From Collinsella sp. (GTDB lineage Bacteria > Actinomycetota > Coriobacteriia > Coriobacteriales > Coriobacteriaceae), in NCBI GenBank assembly GCA_019419645.1, contig DXZN01000018.1:1-30159 (forward strand): 30,159 bases of DNA, in the 5' to 3' direction. The number at the start of each line of letters is the position of its first letter. The stretch's first letter is position 1. Shown piece after piece: positions 15,131 to 22,069 of the stretch. The translations under genes and the position numbers were made by a program. The notes under the pieces are model-generated. The model searched no databases. It was not told where the DNA came from and was given only the letters and a program-made list of their open reading frames with translations.

Positions 15131-15155
15131 CTAGCAACTTGATGTTGCGGGCAGC

Positions 15156-15461
15156 TTAGAACTTGTGGCCGCACTTCTTGCAGACGCGCAGCTTGTTCTT
15201 GCCGTCCTTCTCGTGACCGACGCGGGTAACCTTACCGCACTCGGGGCAGACGAGATTGACGTTGGAGGCGTCGATGGGAGCCTCCTGCGAAACGATGCCG
15301 CCCTGCTGGTTGGCAGCGTTGGGCTTGACGGCCTTCTTGACGACCGAAACGCCCTCGACAACGACCTTGTTCTCGGCGGGGAGAGCACGCAGGACAACGC
15401 CCTGCTTGCCGCGATCCTTACCAGAGAGAACCTGGACCTTATCGCCCTTCTTGATATACAT
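15156..15461 (-). CDS. rplX: 50S ribosomal protein L24
   Basis: The 101-residue protein begins with the KOW motif (K-G-D-K-V-Q-V-L-S-G-K-D-R-G-K-Q-G), the normal L24 start, and acts early in 50S assembly. The C-terminus adds a zinc ribbon, C-P-E-C (about 72-75) and C-K-K-C (about 94-97), so it is the zinc-binding form of L24. It is the last gene of the operon and is followed by a terminator. In most bacteria rplE and the other spc genes would come next. It starts 13 bp after rplN. Confidence 0.97.
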   Translation of the reverse strand: MYIKKGDKVQVLSGKDRGKQGVVLRALPAENKVVVEGVSVVKKAVKPNAANQQGGIVSQEAPIDASNVNLVCPECGKVTRVGHEKDGKNKLRVCKKCGHKF

Positions 15462-15474
15462 ATATCTCCCCTAA

Positions 15475-15843
15475 CTACAGGGTCTCGGGAGCGAGCGAGA
15501 CGATCTTCATGTACTTCTTGTCACGAAGCTCGCGAGCGACGGGCCCGAAGATACGGGTGCCGACGGGCGAACCATCGTTGTTGATGACAACGCAGGCGTT
15601 CTCATCAAAGCGAATGTAGGAGCCATCCTTGCGGCGGATCTCCTTAACGGTGCGAACGACGACGCAACGGACAACGTCCTTCTTCTTGACGTTGGCGCCA
15701 GGGGTAGCCTCCTGGACAGCACCGATGAACACATCGCCGATGCCTGCATAACGACGCTTGGAACCGCCAAGCACCTTGATGCAGCGAATCTTGCGAGCGC
15801 CGGAGTTGTCGGCGACGTTCAGCATGGTTTGCATCTGAATCAT
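15475..15843 (-). CDS. rplN: 50S ribosomal protein L14
   Basis: The 122-residue protein has the usual L14 length and start (M-I-Q-M-Q-T-M-L-N-V-A-D-N-S-G-A) and the late G-P-V-A-R-E-L-R block. It lies at the subunit interface, near the binding site of release and silencing factors. GGAGG precedes the ATG. The 118-bp gap upstream is wide for this operon and may hold an internal promoter. Confidence 0.98.
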   Translation of the reverse strand: MIQMQTMLNVADNSGARKIRCIKVLGGSKRRYAGIGDVFIGAVQEATPGANVKKKDVVRCVVVRTVKEIRRKDGSYIRFDENACVVINNDGSPVGTRIFGPVARELRDKKYMKIVSLAPETL

Positions 15844-15961
15844 GGTAGATGTTCCTCCGAACTAAGAACCGAAGAGAGGTGCGCAGCCTTTATACGGCCC
15901 GTGGTATGCAAGCCAGGCATACGCACATCTTCGGAAACGTACAAGTCGTAAGAGCGACTGC
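15844..15961 (-). promoter_or_regulatory. Possible internal promoter between rpsQ and rplN
   Basis: The 118-bp gap separates the S10-type and spc-type parts of the cluster. The minus strand reads GGGCCGTATAAAGG, with TATAAA at 15889-15894, preceded by a small GTATGC/GCATAC hairpin (15904-15922). A similar GGGCGTATAAAATGG occurs in the rplW-rplB gap. A promoter is plausible but no good -35 is visible. Confidence 0.4.
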
Positions 15962-16222
15962 TTATTTAGCGCGCTCGACGACCTCGATGAGGCGCCAACG
16001 CTTCATCTTGGACATAGGACGGGTCTCCATAACGCGGACGGTGTCGCCCACGCCAGCCGTGCACTCCTCGTCGTGAGCGTGCAGCTTCTTGGAGCTGGTC
16101 ATCATCTTGCCGTACTTGGGGTGACGCTTGCGCTCGGTGATGGTGACAACAATGGTCTTGGCACCGGAGACGGAGGTAACGACACCCGTACGGACCTTAC
16201 GCGAGTTACGCGAATCAGTCAT
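15962..16222 (-). CDS. rpsQ: 30S ribosomal protein S17
   Basis: The 86-residue protein shows the S17 OB-fold features: R-T-G-V-V-T-S-V-S-G-A-K-T-I-V-V near the start and the D-T-V-R-V-M-E-T-R-P-M-S-K block. It binds 16S rRNA early in assembly. GGAGAG precedes the ATG, and the gene follows rpmC by 16 bp. Confidence 0.98.
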   Translation of the reverse strand: MTDSRNSRKVRTGVVTSVSGAKTIVVTITERKRHPKYGKMMTSSKKLHAHDEECTAGVGDTVRVMETRPMSKMKRWRLIEVVERAK

Positions 16223-16238
16223 GTTCTCTCCTTAGGTC

Positions 16239-16454
16239 CTACTCGGCGACAGCGGACTTCTCCGCTGCGATCTCGCGGGCGCGCTGCTCCGTGAGGACGC
16301 GAGCGATGTCCTTCTTCACGGTGTTGACGCGAGCGGTGTTGTCCAGCTGGCTGGTGGCCATCTGGAAACGAAGGTTAAAGAGCTCGGCGCGCATTTCCTT
16401 CAGCTTCTCAACGAGCTGAGCGTCCGAGAGCTCACGAATCTCTGCGGGCTTCAT
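16239..16454 (-). CDS. rpmC: 50S ribosomal protein L29
   Basis: The 71-residue helical hairpin protein begins M-K-P-A-E-I-R-E-L-S-D and has the typical L-F-N-L-R-F-Q-M-A-T block. It sits near the exit tunnel and helps dock trigger factor and SRP. Its ATG overlaps the rplP stop codon by one base (TAATG), so translation is coupled. The tail (A-A-E-K-S-A-V-A-E) is slightly extended. Confidence 0.97.
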   Translation of the reverse strand: MKPAEIRELSDAQLVEKLKEMRAELFNLRFQMATSQLDNTARVNTVKKDIARVLTEQRAREIAAEKSAVAE

Positions 16455-16957
16455 TAGTTCTCCTCCTTGGCGGCGGCGGCGTCCTCAGCAGCCCACTTGG
16501 CCTCGAGAGCGGCCTCCTCAGCCATCTCCTTCTCGATGCGCTGCTCAGCGTTCTTGGCAGCAACAATCTTGGTCTTGATGGGAAGCTTGTGCTGTGCAAG
16601 ACGCAGAGCCTCGCGAGCGACCTCCTCGGGCACGCCCTTGACCTCGAACATGATGCGGCCGGGCTTGACGACGGCCACCCACTCCTCGGGGTTACCCTTA
16701 CCAGAACCCATGCGAGTCTCGGCAGGCTTCTTGGTGATGGGCTTATCGGGGAAGATCGTGATGTAGACACGACCGCCACGCTTCATGTAGCGGGTCATGG
16801 CAATACGAGCGGCCTCGATCTGACGGTTGGTGATCCAATGGGCCTCGAGAGCCTGGATACCAAACTCGCCGAAATGCAGCTCGGTATTACCCTTGGCCTG
16901 GCCCTTCATGGAGCCACGCTGCACCTTGCGGTGAAGAATACGCTTAGGGGCAAGCAC
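16454..16957 (-). CDS. rplP: 50S ribosomal protein L16 with an acidic C-terminal extension
   Basis: The 167-residue protein contains the full L16 core: L-A-P-K-R-I-L-H-R-K at the start, R-Y-M-K-R-G-G-R-V-Y-I, and G-S-G-K-G-N-P-E-E-W near residues 80-90. It shapes the A-site region of the 50S. L16 usually ends near residue 140. Here about 28 further residues, rich in Glu and Ala, form a likely helix. The GTG start overlaps the rpsC stop (TAGTG) behind a strong AGGAGGGG site. Confidence 0.97.
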   Translation of the reverse strand: MLAPKRILHRKVQRGSMKGQAKGNTELHFGEFGIQALEAHWITNRQIEAARIAMTRYMKRGGRVYITIFPDKPITKKPAETRMGSGKGNPEEWVAVVKPGRIMFEVKGVPEEVAREALRLAQHKLPIKTKIVAAKNAEQRIEKEMAEEAALEAKWAAEDAAAAKEEN

Positions 16958-17667
16958 TACTGACCCCTCCTCTCGGAGTTACGACGACGAGGACGGGAAG
17001 AGCCCTCGAGTGCAGGGTTGGGAACAGGCTGGCCCGGGAGCTTCTCGCCCAGGTAGATCCAGACCTTCACGCCGCAAGCGCCCATGGTGGTGCTGGCGAC
17101 AGCCGTGCCGTAGTCGATCTTGGCACGGAGGGTGTGCAGAGGCACGCGACCCTCGCGGTACCACTCACGACGGCCCATCTCGGCACCGCCGAGACGACCG
17201 GAGCACTGGATACGGATGCCCTTAGCGCCGGCCTTGCGGGCAGACTGGACAGCCTTGCGCATAGCGCGACGGAAGGCAACGCGGCCCTCGAGCTGCTCGG
17301 CGATAGACTGAGCAACGAGGTTGGCGTCGAGCTCGGGGCGCTTGATCTCGACAACGTCGACGGAGAGCTGGCCCTTGGAGACGCCAGCGACCTTCTCGAG
17401 CTCGGTGCGGAGGGTATCGATCTCGGCACCCTTCTTACCGATGACAACGCCGGGGCGAGCGGTGAGGATGATGACCTTCACCTTGTCGCCAGCGCGCTCG
17501 ATCTCGACGCGGGAGACAGCTGCGCGGGAAAGACGCTTCTCGAGGTACTTGCGGATCTCGAGATCGTTACCGAGGGTCTTAGCGTAATCCTTCTCTGCGA
17601 ACCAGCGGGAGCGCCAGTTCTCGGTGATGCCAAGACGGAAGCCGGTGGGGTAGACTTTCTGACCCAT
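16957..17667 (-). CDS. rpsC: 30S ribosomal protein S3
   Basis: The 236-residue protein begins M-G-Q-K-V-Y-P-T-G-F-R-L-G and has the KH-domain G-x-x-G loop (G-V-V-I-G-K-K-G-A-E-I). The later G-R-L-G-G-A-E-M-G-R and K-V-W-I-Y blocks complete the family pattern. S3 lines the mRNA entry channel and has helicase-related function. The C-terminal tail is basic and then ends S-E-R-R-G-Q. It follows rplV by 6 bp. Confidence 0.98.
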   Translation of the reverse strand: MGQKVYPTGFRLGITENWRSRWFAEKDYAKTLGNDLEIRKYLEKRLSRAAVSRVEIERAGDKVKVIILTARPGVVIGKKGAEIDTLRTELEKVAGVSKGQLSVDVVEIKRPELDANLVAQSIAEQLEGRVAFRRAMRKAVQSARKAGAKGIRIQCSGRLGGAEMGRREWYREGRVPLHTLRAKIDYGTAVASTTMGACGVKVWIYLGEKLPGQPVPNPALEGSSRPRRRNSERRGQ

Positions 17668-17673
17668 ACAGCT

Positions 17674-18045
17674 TTACGCCTCCTTTCGAGGAGCAACGAC
17701 GACGGTGATGTGGGAAGTACGCTTCAGAATGCGAGAAGCGGAACCCTTGGCGCGGGGACGGATGCGCTTAAGCGTCGGACCCTCGTCAACATAGGCAGCG
17801 GCGACAACCAGGTTGTCGGCACGCAGACCGTTGTTGTTCTCGGCGTTCGCAACAGCGGAACGGAGAACCTTCTCGACATCCACGGCGACGGCGCGGTCGC
17901 AGAAGTGGAGGATGTCGAAGGCCTGAGCGACAGGCTTGCGGCGGATCAGATCGACCACCAGGCGGGCCTTGCTGGGGGAAACACGCACGTACTTAGCGAC
18001 GGCGCGAACCTCGGTGGCCTCAGTTTCAATAGACTTAGTTGCCAT
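17674..18045 (-). CDS. rplV: 50S ribosomal protein L22
   Basis: The 123-residue protein has the L22 core: A-V-A-K-Y-V-R-V-S-P-S-K-A-R-L-V-V-D-L-I-R, then S-A-V-A-N-A-E-N-N, with the beta-hairpin region ending R-I-R-P-R-A-K-G. Its hairpin lines the peptide exit tunnel, where erythromycin-resistance changes arise in other bacteria. An N-terminal extension of about 12 residues precedes the core. It lies 14 bp after rpsS. Confidence 0.98.
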   Translation of the reverse strand: MATKSIETEATEVRAVAKYVRVSPSKARLVVDLIRRKPVAQAFDILHFCDRAVAVDVEKVLRSAVANAENNNGLRADNLVVAAAYVDEGPTLKRIRPRAKGSASRILKRTSHITVVVAPRKEA

Positions 18046-18059
18046 TTACGGTTAACCCC

Positions 18060-18320
18060 CTATTTGGCCTTGTGGCCACGGAACGTACGAGTCGGCGCGA
18101 ACTCGCCGAGCTTGTGACCAACCATGGACTCGGTAACATACACGGGCACATGCTTGCGGCCGTCGTGGACGGCGATGGTGTGACCAACCATCTCGGGGAA
18201 GATGGTGGACGCGCGGGACCAGGTCTTCACGACGTCCTTCTTGCCAGCCTCGTTCATCGCGGTGATACGCGAGAGAAGGCGAGTCTCCACGAACGGGCCC
18301 TTTTTGAGACTTCTGCTCAT
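18060..18320 (-). CDS. rpsS: 30S ribosomal protein S19
   Basis: The 86-residue protein begins M-S-R-S-L-K-K-G-P-F and has the W-S-R-A-S-T-I-F-P-E-M-V-G-H-T-I block of S19. It lies in the 30S head and contacts the A-site finger. GGAG precedes the ATG. It follows rplB by 32 bp. Confidence 0.98.
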   Translation of the reverse strand: MSRSLKKGPFVETRLLSRITAMNEAGKKDVVKTWSRASTIFPEMVGHTIAVHDGRKHVPVYVTESMVGHKLGEFAPTRTFRGHKAK

Positions 18321-18352
18321 AAGTGCTTTCTCCTAAAACTCGGTATCCGAAA

Positions 18353-19183
18353 TTACTTCTTACGGCGACGAATGATGTGCTGGTTCGAGACCTTCTTCTT
18401 CTTGCGCGTACGAAGGCCCTTCGTCGGCTTACCCCAGGGGGTAACAGAGGGACGACCAGAGGTGTGGTTCTTGCCCTCGCCACCGCCGTGCGGGTGGTCG
18501 ACAGGGTTCATGACGGTACCGCGGACGGTCGGGCGCACGTTCATGTGACGCTTACGGCCGGCCTTGCCGATGACAATGTTGGCGTGATCGGCGTTGCCGA
18601 CCTCACCGACGGTGGCGCGGCAGGTAACGAGGATGCGACGCATCTCGGAGGAAGGCATACGGACGATAGCGTACTTGCCCTCCTTGCCCATCAGCTGGCA
18701 GGAGTTGCCGGCGGAACGGGCGATAGCAGCGCCCTTGCCCGGCTGGAACTCGACGGCGTGGATGAGCGTACCGACGGGGATGTCGGCGAGGGGCAGAGCG
18801 TTGCCCGGCTTGATGTCGGCGTCAGAGCCGGACATGATGGTCTGACCGACCTCGAGGCCCTTGGGGGCCAGGATGTAGCGCTTCTCACCGTCAGCGTAGT
18901 GCAGCAGAGCGATGCGAGCGGAACGGTTCGGATCGTACTCGATCGTGGCAACCTTGGCGGGCACGCCGTCCTTGTTGCGCTTGAAGTCGATCACGCGGTA
19001 ACGACGCTTCACGCCGCCGCCCTGGTGGCGGGTGGTGATGCGGCCGTTGTTGTTACGACCGGCCTTCTTGGGCAGGGGCTCGAGAAGAGACTTCTCGGGC
19101 TTGGTGCAGGTGATCTCGGAGAAATCGGAGATCGTCTGCCAACGCCTACCAGCGGAGGTCGGCTTAAGGTGCTTTACAGCCAT
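18353..19183 (-). CDS. rplB: 50S ribosomal protein L2
   Basis: The 276-residue protein has the usual L2 length. Its C-terminus carries G-T-V-M-N-P-V-D-H-P-H-G-G-G-E-G, with the conserved histidine needed near the peptidyl transferase centre. The ATG at 19183 begins M-A-V-K-H-L-K-P-T-S-A-G-R-R and has GAAAGGGA before it. The frame is open a further 25 codons upstream, but those lack a ribosome-binding site and do not resemble L2. A 179-bp gap with regulatory-looking sequence separates it from rplW. Confidence 0.98.
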   Translation of the reverse strand: MAVKHLKPTSAGRRWQTISDFSEITCTKPEKSLLEPLPKKAGRNNNGRITTRHQGGGVKRRYRVIDFKRNKDGVPAKVATIEYDPNRSARIALLHYADGEKRYILAPKGLEVGQTIMSGSDADIKPGNALPLADIPVGTLIHAVEFQPGKGAAIARSAGNSCQLMGKEGKYAIVRMPSSEMRRILVTCRATVGEVGNADHANIVIGKAGRKRHMNVRPTVRGTVMNPVDHPHGGGEGKNHTSGRPSVTPWGKPTKGLRTRKKKKVSNQHIIRRRKK

Positions 19184-19362
19184 TACAATCCCTTTCAATA
19201 GGAATCCGTTAGCCATCGCAGACAGGGATTCGAGGTTCTGCCTCGGGTGCGATGACACCGGACGTATACACGGTTCCGGGCGTGTCCATTTTATACGCCC
19301 AAAACCTTGAGCTCTCGCCTCCCCTATTTGGGAGGCATGAGCTCACTCAACAGCAGCGAGTC
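19184..19362 (-). promoter_or_regulatory. Internal regulatory region between rplW and rplB
   Basis: This 179-bp gap falls where these genes are usually nearly contiguous. Reading the minus strand, it holds a two-part hairpin (19309-19344: GAGCTC, then GCCTCCC/GGGAGGC, then GAGCTC), a TATAAA (19290-19295) and a 26-bp element (19264-19289) that matches 21129-21154, upstream of rplC, at 23 of 26 positions. An internal promoter or an r-protein binding leader is likely. Confidence 0.55.
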
Positions 19363-19650
19363 TTAGGCCTGGTTGCCAAAGACCTCGATGGTGTCGCCCT
19401 CGGCCAGCGTGACGATGGCCTTCTTCCAAGAACGGGTCTTGCCGGCGACATAGCGCACGCGCTTGGTCTTGGGCTTGACCGTCAGGGTGTTCACGCGAAC
19501 GACCTTGACGCCGAAGATCTCCTCGACAGCGTCCTTGATCTGATACTTGTTAGCATCCTTGGCGACCTCGAACGTGTACTTGTTCTGCTCCATGCCGGAG
19601 AAGGAACGCTCGGACACGATCGGACGGATGATGATCTCGTGGGCGGTCAT
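19363..19650 (-). CDS. rplW: 50S ribosomal protein L23
   Basis: The 95-residue protein begins M-T-A-H-E-I-I-I-R-P-I-V-S-E and has the Y-T-F-E-V and N-K-Y-Q-I-K-D-A-V-E blocks of L23. It sits at the exit of the peptide tunnel and docks trigger factor and SRP. Its start directly abuts the rplD stop. The late G-x-x-x-x-W-K-K-A-I-V-T-L block is also typical. Confidence 0.98.
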   Translation of the reverse strand: MTAHEIIIRPIVSERSFSGMEQNKYTFEVAKDANKYQIKDAVEEIFGVKVVRVNTLTVKPKTKRVRYVAGKTRSWKKAIVTLAEGDTIEVFGNQA

Positions 19651-20277
19651 TTATGCAAGCACCTCCCCGAAGTGAGCGGCGATGTCGGCGGGCATCAGCA
19701 CAGCGTTGTTGTTGACGAGATCGTAGGTGTTGGCCTCGTCAGCGGTGATGATGAACGTCTTGGGAATGTTGCGGAACGACAGGTAGGCGTTGACGTCCTC
19801 ATCGCGAACGATGATGGTCAGACGCTTGCCCTCAAGGCCGAGAGCCTTGAGCATGGCGACAGCAGCCTTGGTGGAAGGCTTCTCGAAGCCGTAGTCGTCG
19901 ACGAGCACGAGCTCGCCATCGGCCAGCTTGGCGGACAGCGCGGAGCGCATAGCCAGCTTGACCTCCTTGTTGTTCATACGCTTAGCGTAGGAACGGGGCT
20001 TGGGGGCGAAGACAACGCCACCGTGACGCCACTGGGCAGCACGGATGGAACCCTGGCGGGCACGGCCGGTGCCCTTCTGACGCCAAGGCTTCTTGCCGCC
20101 ACCGGAAACCTCAGAGCGACCCTTAGCAGACTGGGTGCCCTGACGCCAAGAGGCCATCTGGCACTTGACGATGTGGTGCATAACGTGGATGTTCGGCTCG
20201 ATGCCGTACACCTCAGCGGCGAGCTCGGCCTCGGCGACCTTCTTGCCCTCGCTGTTCTTTACTTCAAACTTTGCCAT
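19651..20277 (-). CDS. rplD: 50S ribosomal protein L4
   Basis: The 208-residue protein contains the extended tunnel loop of L4, with S-G-G-G-K-K-P-W-R-Q-K-G-T-G-R-A-R and G-S-I-R-A-A-Q-W-R-H-G-G, and the usual globular C-terminal half. In some bacteria L4 represses its own S10 operon by binding the leader RNA. No E. coli-like leader is evident here. It lies 46 bp after rplC. Confidence 0.98.
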   Translation of the reverse strand: MAKFEVKNSEGKKVAEAELAAEVYGIEPNIHVMHHIVKCQMASWRQGTQSAKGRSEVSGGGKKPWRQKGTGRARQGSIRAAQWRHGGVVFAPKPRSYAKRMNNKEVKLAMRSALSAKLADGELVLVDDYGFEKPSTKAAVAMLKALGLEGKRLTIIVRDEDVNAYLSFRNIPKTFIITADEANTYDLVNNNAVLMPADIAAHFGEVLA

Positions 20278-20323
20278 TTAAGTGTTCTCCTTGGTATGAC
20301 GCTGGGCTAAATGGGCTGGGCCC

Positions 20324-20944
20324 TTAGGCCATACGGATGGCGACGAGACCATTCTTGGCACCCGGGACAGCGCCCTTGACCAAGATGAGGTTCTGCTCGG
20401 CATCGATGCGGACAACGGAAAGGTTCTTGACGGTAACGCGCTCGTTACCCATGTGACCGGCCATCTTGACGCCCTTGAGGACGCGCGCAGGATAGGCGCA
20501 CTGACCGATAGAACCGGGGTGACGCTGGAAGTGAGAACCATGCGTCATAGGACCGCGGCGCTGACCCCAGCGCTTGATGCGACCCTGGAAGCCCTTACCC
20601 TTGGAGGTACCGATGACGTCGACCTTCTCGACATCAGCGAAATCAGCGACGGTGACGACCTCGCCGACCTTGTGCTCCTCGCCGTTCTCGACGCGGACCT
20701 CACGAAGGAAACGGACAGGCTCGACGCCAGCCTTGGCGAAGTGACCAGCCATGGGCTTGTTCACGTTCTTGGCCTTGATGTCGCCGAAACCGATCTGGAC
20801 GGCGTCATAGCCGTCGGTTGCCTGAGTTTTAACCTGCGAGACAGCGCAGGGGCCAGCCTGGATGACCGTGACGGGAACGACGTTATCGTTCTCGTCCCAA
20901 ACCTGGGTCATGCCAATCTTGCGGCCGAGAATCATGCTGATCAA
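20324..20944 (-). CDS. rplC: 50S ribosomal protein L3
   Basis: The 206-residue protein has the L3 start I-L-G-R-K-I-G-M-T-Q-V-W and the signature near W-G-Q-R-R-G-P-M-T-H-G-S, followed by the long loop that reaches the peptidyl transferase centre. Two starts are possible: TTG at 20944 (M-I-S-M-I-L-G) with a GGGA about 8 bases before it, or ATG at 20935 with no ribosome-binding site. I favour 20944. It is the first gene of the cluster. rpsJ, normally just upstream, is absent from the window. Confidence 0.96.
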   Translation of the reverse strand: MISMILGRKIGMTQVWDENDNVVPVTVIQAGPCAVSQVKTQATDGYDAVQIGFGDIKAKNVNKPMAGHFAKAGVEPVRFLREVRVENGEEHKVGEVVTVADFADVEKVDVIGTSKGKGFQGRIKRWGQRRGPMTHGSHFQRHPGSIGQCAYPARVLKGVKMAGHMGNERVTVKNLSVVRIDAEQNLILVKGAVPGAKNGLVAIRMA

Positions 20945-21128
20945 GATATGATCCCAACTCTCGCGTGGTCTTGGGACAATGCGTACACCACCGAGCGTAC
21001 GCCCCTAGAGGACCACTACTTACACGACGTGCTCCCCAGCCTTGTATTTCGCCCGGACTACCTGACAACCCTATTAAGCAGGCATTTTGTCCAGCCAGAA
21101 TACTCCCCTGGTTTCACACAGCTGTTTA

Positions 21129-21154
21129 GTATACACGGCTGCGGGCGTATCCAT
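21129..21154 (-). promoter_or_regulatory. 26-bp element upstream of rplC, probable promoter or operator
   Basis: On the minus strand the element reads from ATGGATACGCCCG to CCGTGTATAC and is followed by T, giving a TATACT -10-like word. It is 23/26 identical to 19264-19289 in the rplW-rplB gap. It lies about 185 bp before rplC, leaving a long 5' leader. The distance from TGGATA to TATACT is 14 bases, short for a sigma-70 promoter, so a regulator site is also possible. Confidence 0.5.
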
Positions 21155-21211
21155 CGAGATTCATATTTCACTCACATTGTTTACGCAGGTAAAGTGCGTG
21201 GCACGTTCCCA

Positions 21212-21360
21212 GTGTGCGGCGGAGGGGGCGGGCCTGAGACATATTAAGGTTGCTGCTCTACAGTCCTGCTCACGACGGAGAGCACATTAAGTGCTCTCCT
21301 GTTCGTGCGGAACTCGCGACAACCTTAATATGTCTCAGGCCCGCCCCCTCCGCCGCACAC
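21212..21360. mobile_element. MITE-like element with perfect 41-bp inverted repeats
   Basis: Bases 21212-21252 are the exact reverse complement of 21320-21360. After one mismatch the outer flanks pair again (GTTCCC at 21205-21210 with GGGAAC at 21362-21367), and GTGGC pairs further out. The 67-base centre contains its own 9-bp hairpin, GGAGAGCAC (21277-21285)/GTGCTCTCC (21291-21299). There is no reading frame. The form suits a miniature inverted-repeat transposon; it could also act as a large two-way terminator after the phosphatase gene. Confidence 0.65.
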
Positions 21361-21403
21361 CGGGAACGCCACGTTGATGTCTGCTAAACCTTGCTCGCTC
21401 AGG

Positions 21404-22030
21404 CTAATGACTTTGTTGGGGATCCACAATTTGTTGGAGGGTGAACTTGCATTGATGTGATTCGCCTTCTGCTTGTGGCGTGGACTCTTCAAAATCAAAA
21501 ATCATGATGGCGCAGTTGGGGAGTTTTGCTGGGAGCTCGAAGCCCTCTGGGGCTGCATCCTTGATGAATTGGCGGCTGGCGCTGCCGTGGCTTACTGCTA
21601 GAAGGGTTTCGATATCCTCGGCGCTTATGAGATTGGTGAGGGTGGCTACCATGCGTTCTTGCAACGCTTTGCTTCCCTCTCCTCCAAAGGGGACCAAATC
21701 CTCGCCGGGGTCCCAGACGTCGGTGGGCAGGGCGTCGTGGGGGCCTTCTTCGAAGGTGCCGTAGCTGCGCTCGATGATGCCTTCGCAGGGCTCGACTGCT
21801 GTGTCCGGGCCGAGGAGCTCGCATGCGACGAGCTGAGCCGTGTCCATGGCTCGGCCTAAGGGCGAAGAGGCCACTTTGTCGGGGACGACGCCGTGGGCTT
21901 TGAGCCATGCGGCTGCCATTCCCGCTTGCTTGCGGCCCAGATCGGTCAACGGAGAATCGCAGCGGCCCTGGACGAGCTTTTTAACGTTGAATTCTGTCTG
22001 ACCGTGGCGGAGTAGATATAGACGCTTCAT
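21404..22030 (-). CDS. Histidine phosphatase (phosphoglycerate mutase-like) family protein
   Basis: The 208-residue cytoplasmic protein has the family catalytic start L-L-R-H-G-Q-T (residues 5-11), where the histidine is phosphorylated. The second conserved histidine is in L-A-V-S-H-G-S-A near residue 147, and an S-S-P-L-G-R-A-M-D-T-A block supplies the phosphate-binding arginine. The E-x-x-Y-G-x-F-E-G block of the phosphoglycerate mutase branch is present as E-R-S-Y-G-T-F-E-E-G. The substrate is unknown; many such proteins dephosphorylate small metabolites. It lies 40 bp after the CDF gene on the same strand and may be co-transcribed. Confidence 0.9.
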   Translation of the reverse strand: MKRLYLLRHGQTEFNVKKLVQGRCDSPLTDLGRKQAGMAAAWLKAHGVVPDKVASSPLGRAMDTAQLVACELLGPDTAVEPCEGIIERSYGTFEEGPHDALPTDVWDPGEDLVPFGGEGSKALQERMVATLTNLISAEDIETLLAVSHGSASRQFIKDAAPEGFELPAKLPNCAIMIFDFEESTPQAEGESHQCKFTLQQIVDPQQSH

Positions 22031-22069
22031 GCTCTCCCCTTCTGTATAACTTGCTTTGCTGGCACAGCC

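Noticed and set aside
14739..15137. Minus-strand open frame of 132 codons after rplX
   Set aside because: It starts within the rplX terminator, has no ribosome-binding site and shows no recognisable domain.
20945..21403. rpsJ or a small gene upstream of rplC
   Set aside because: No frame resembling S10 is found in either strand; the region holds the 26-bp element and the inverted-repeat element only.
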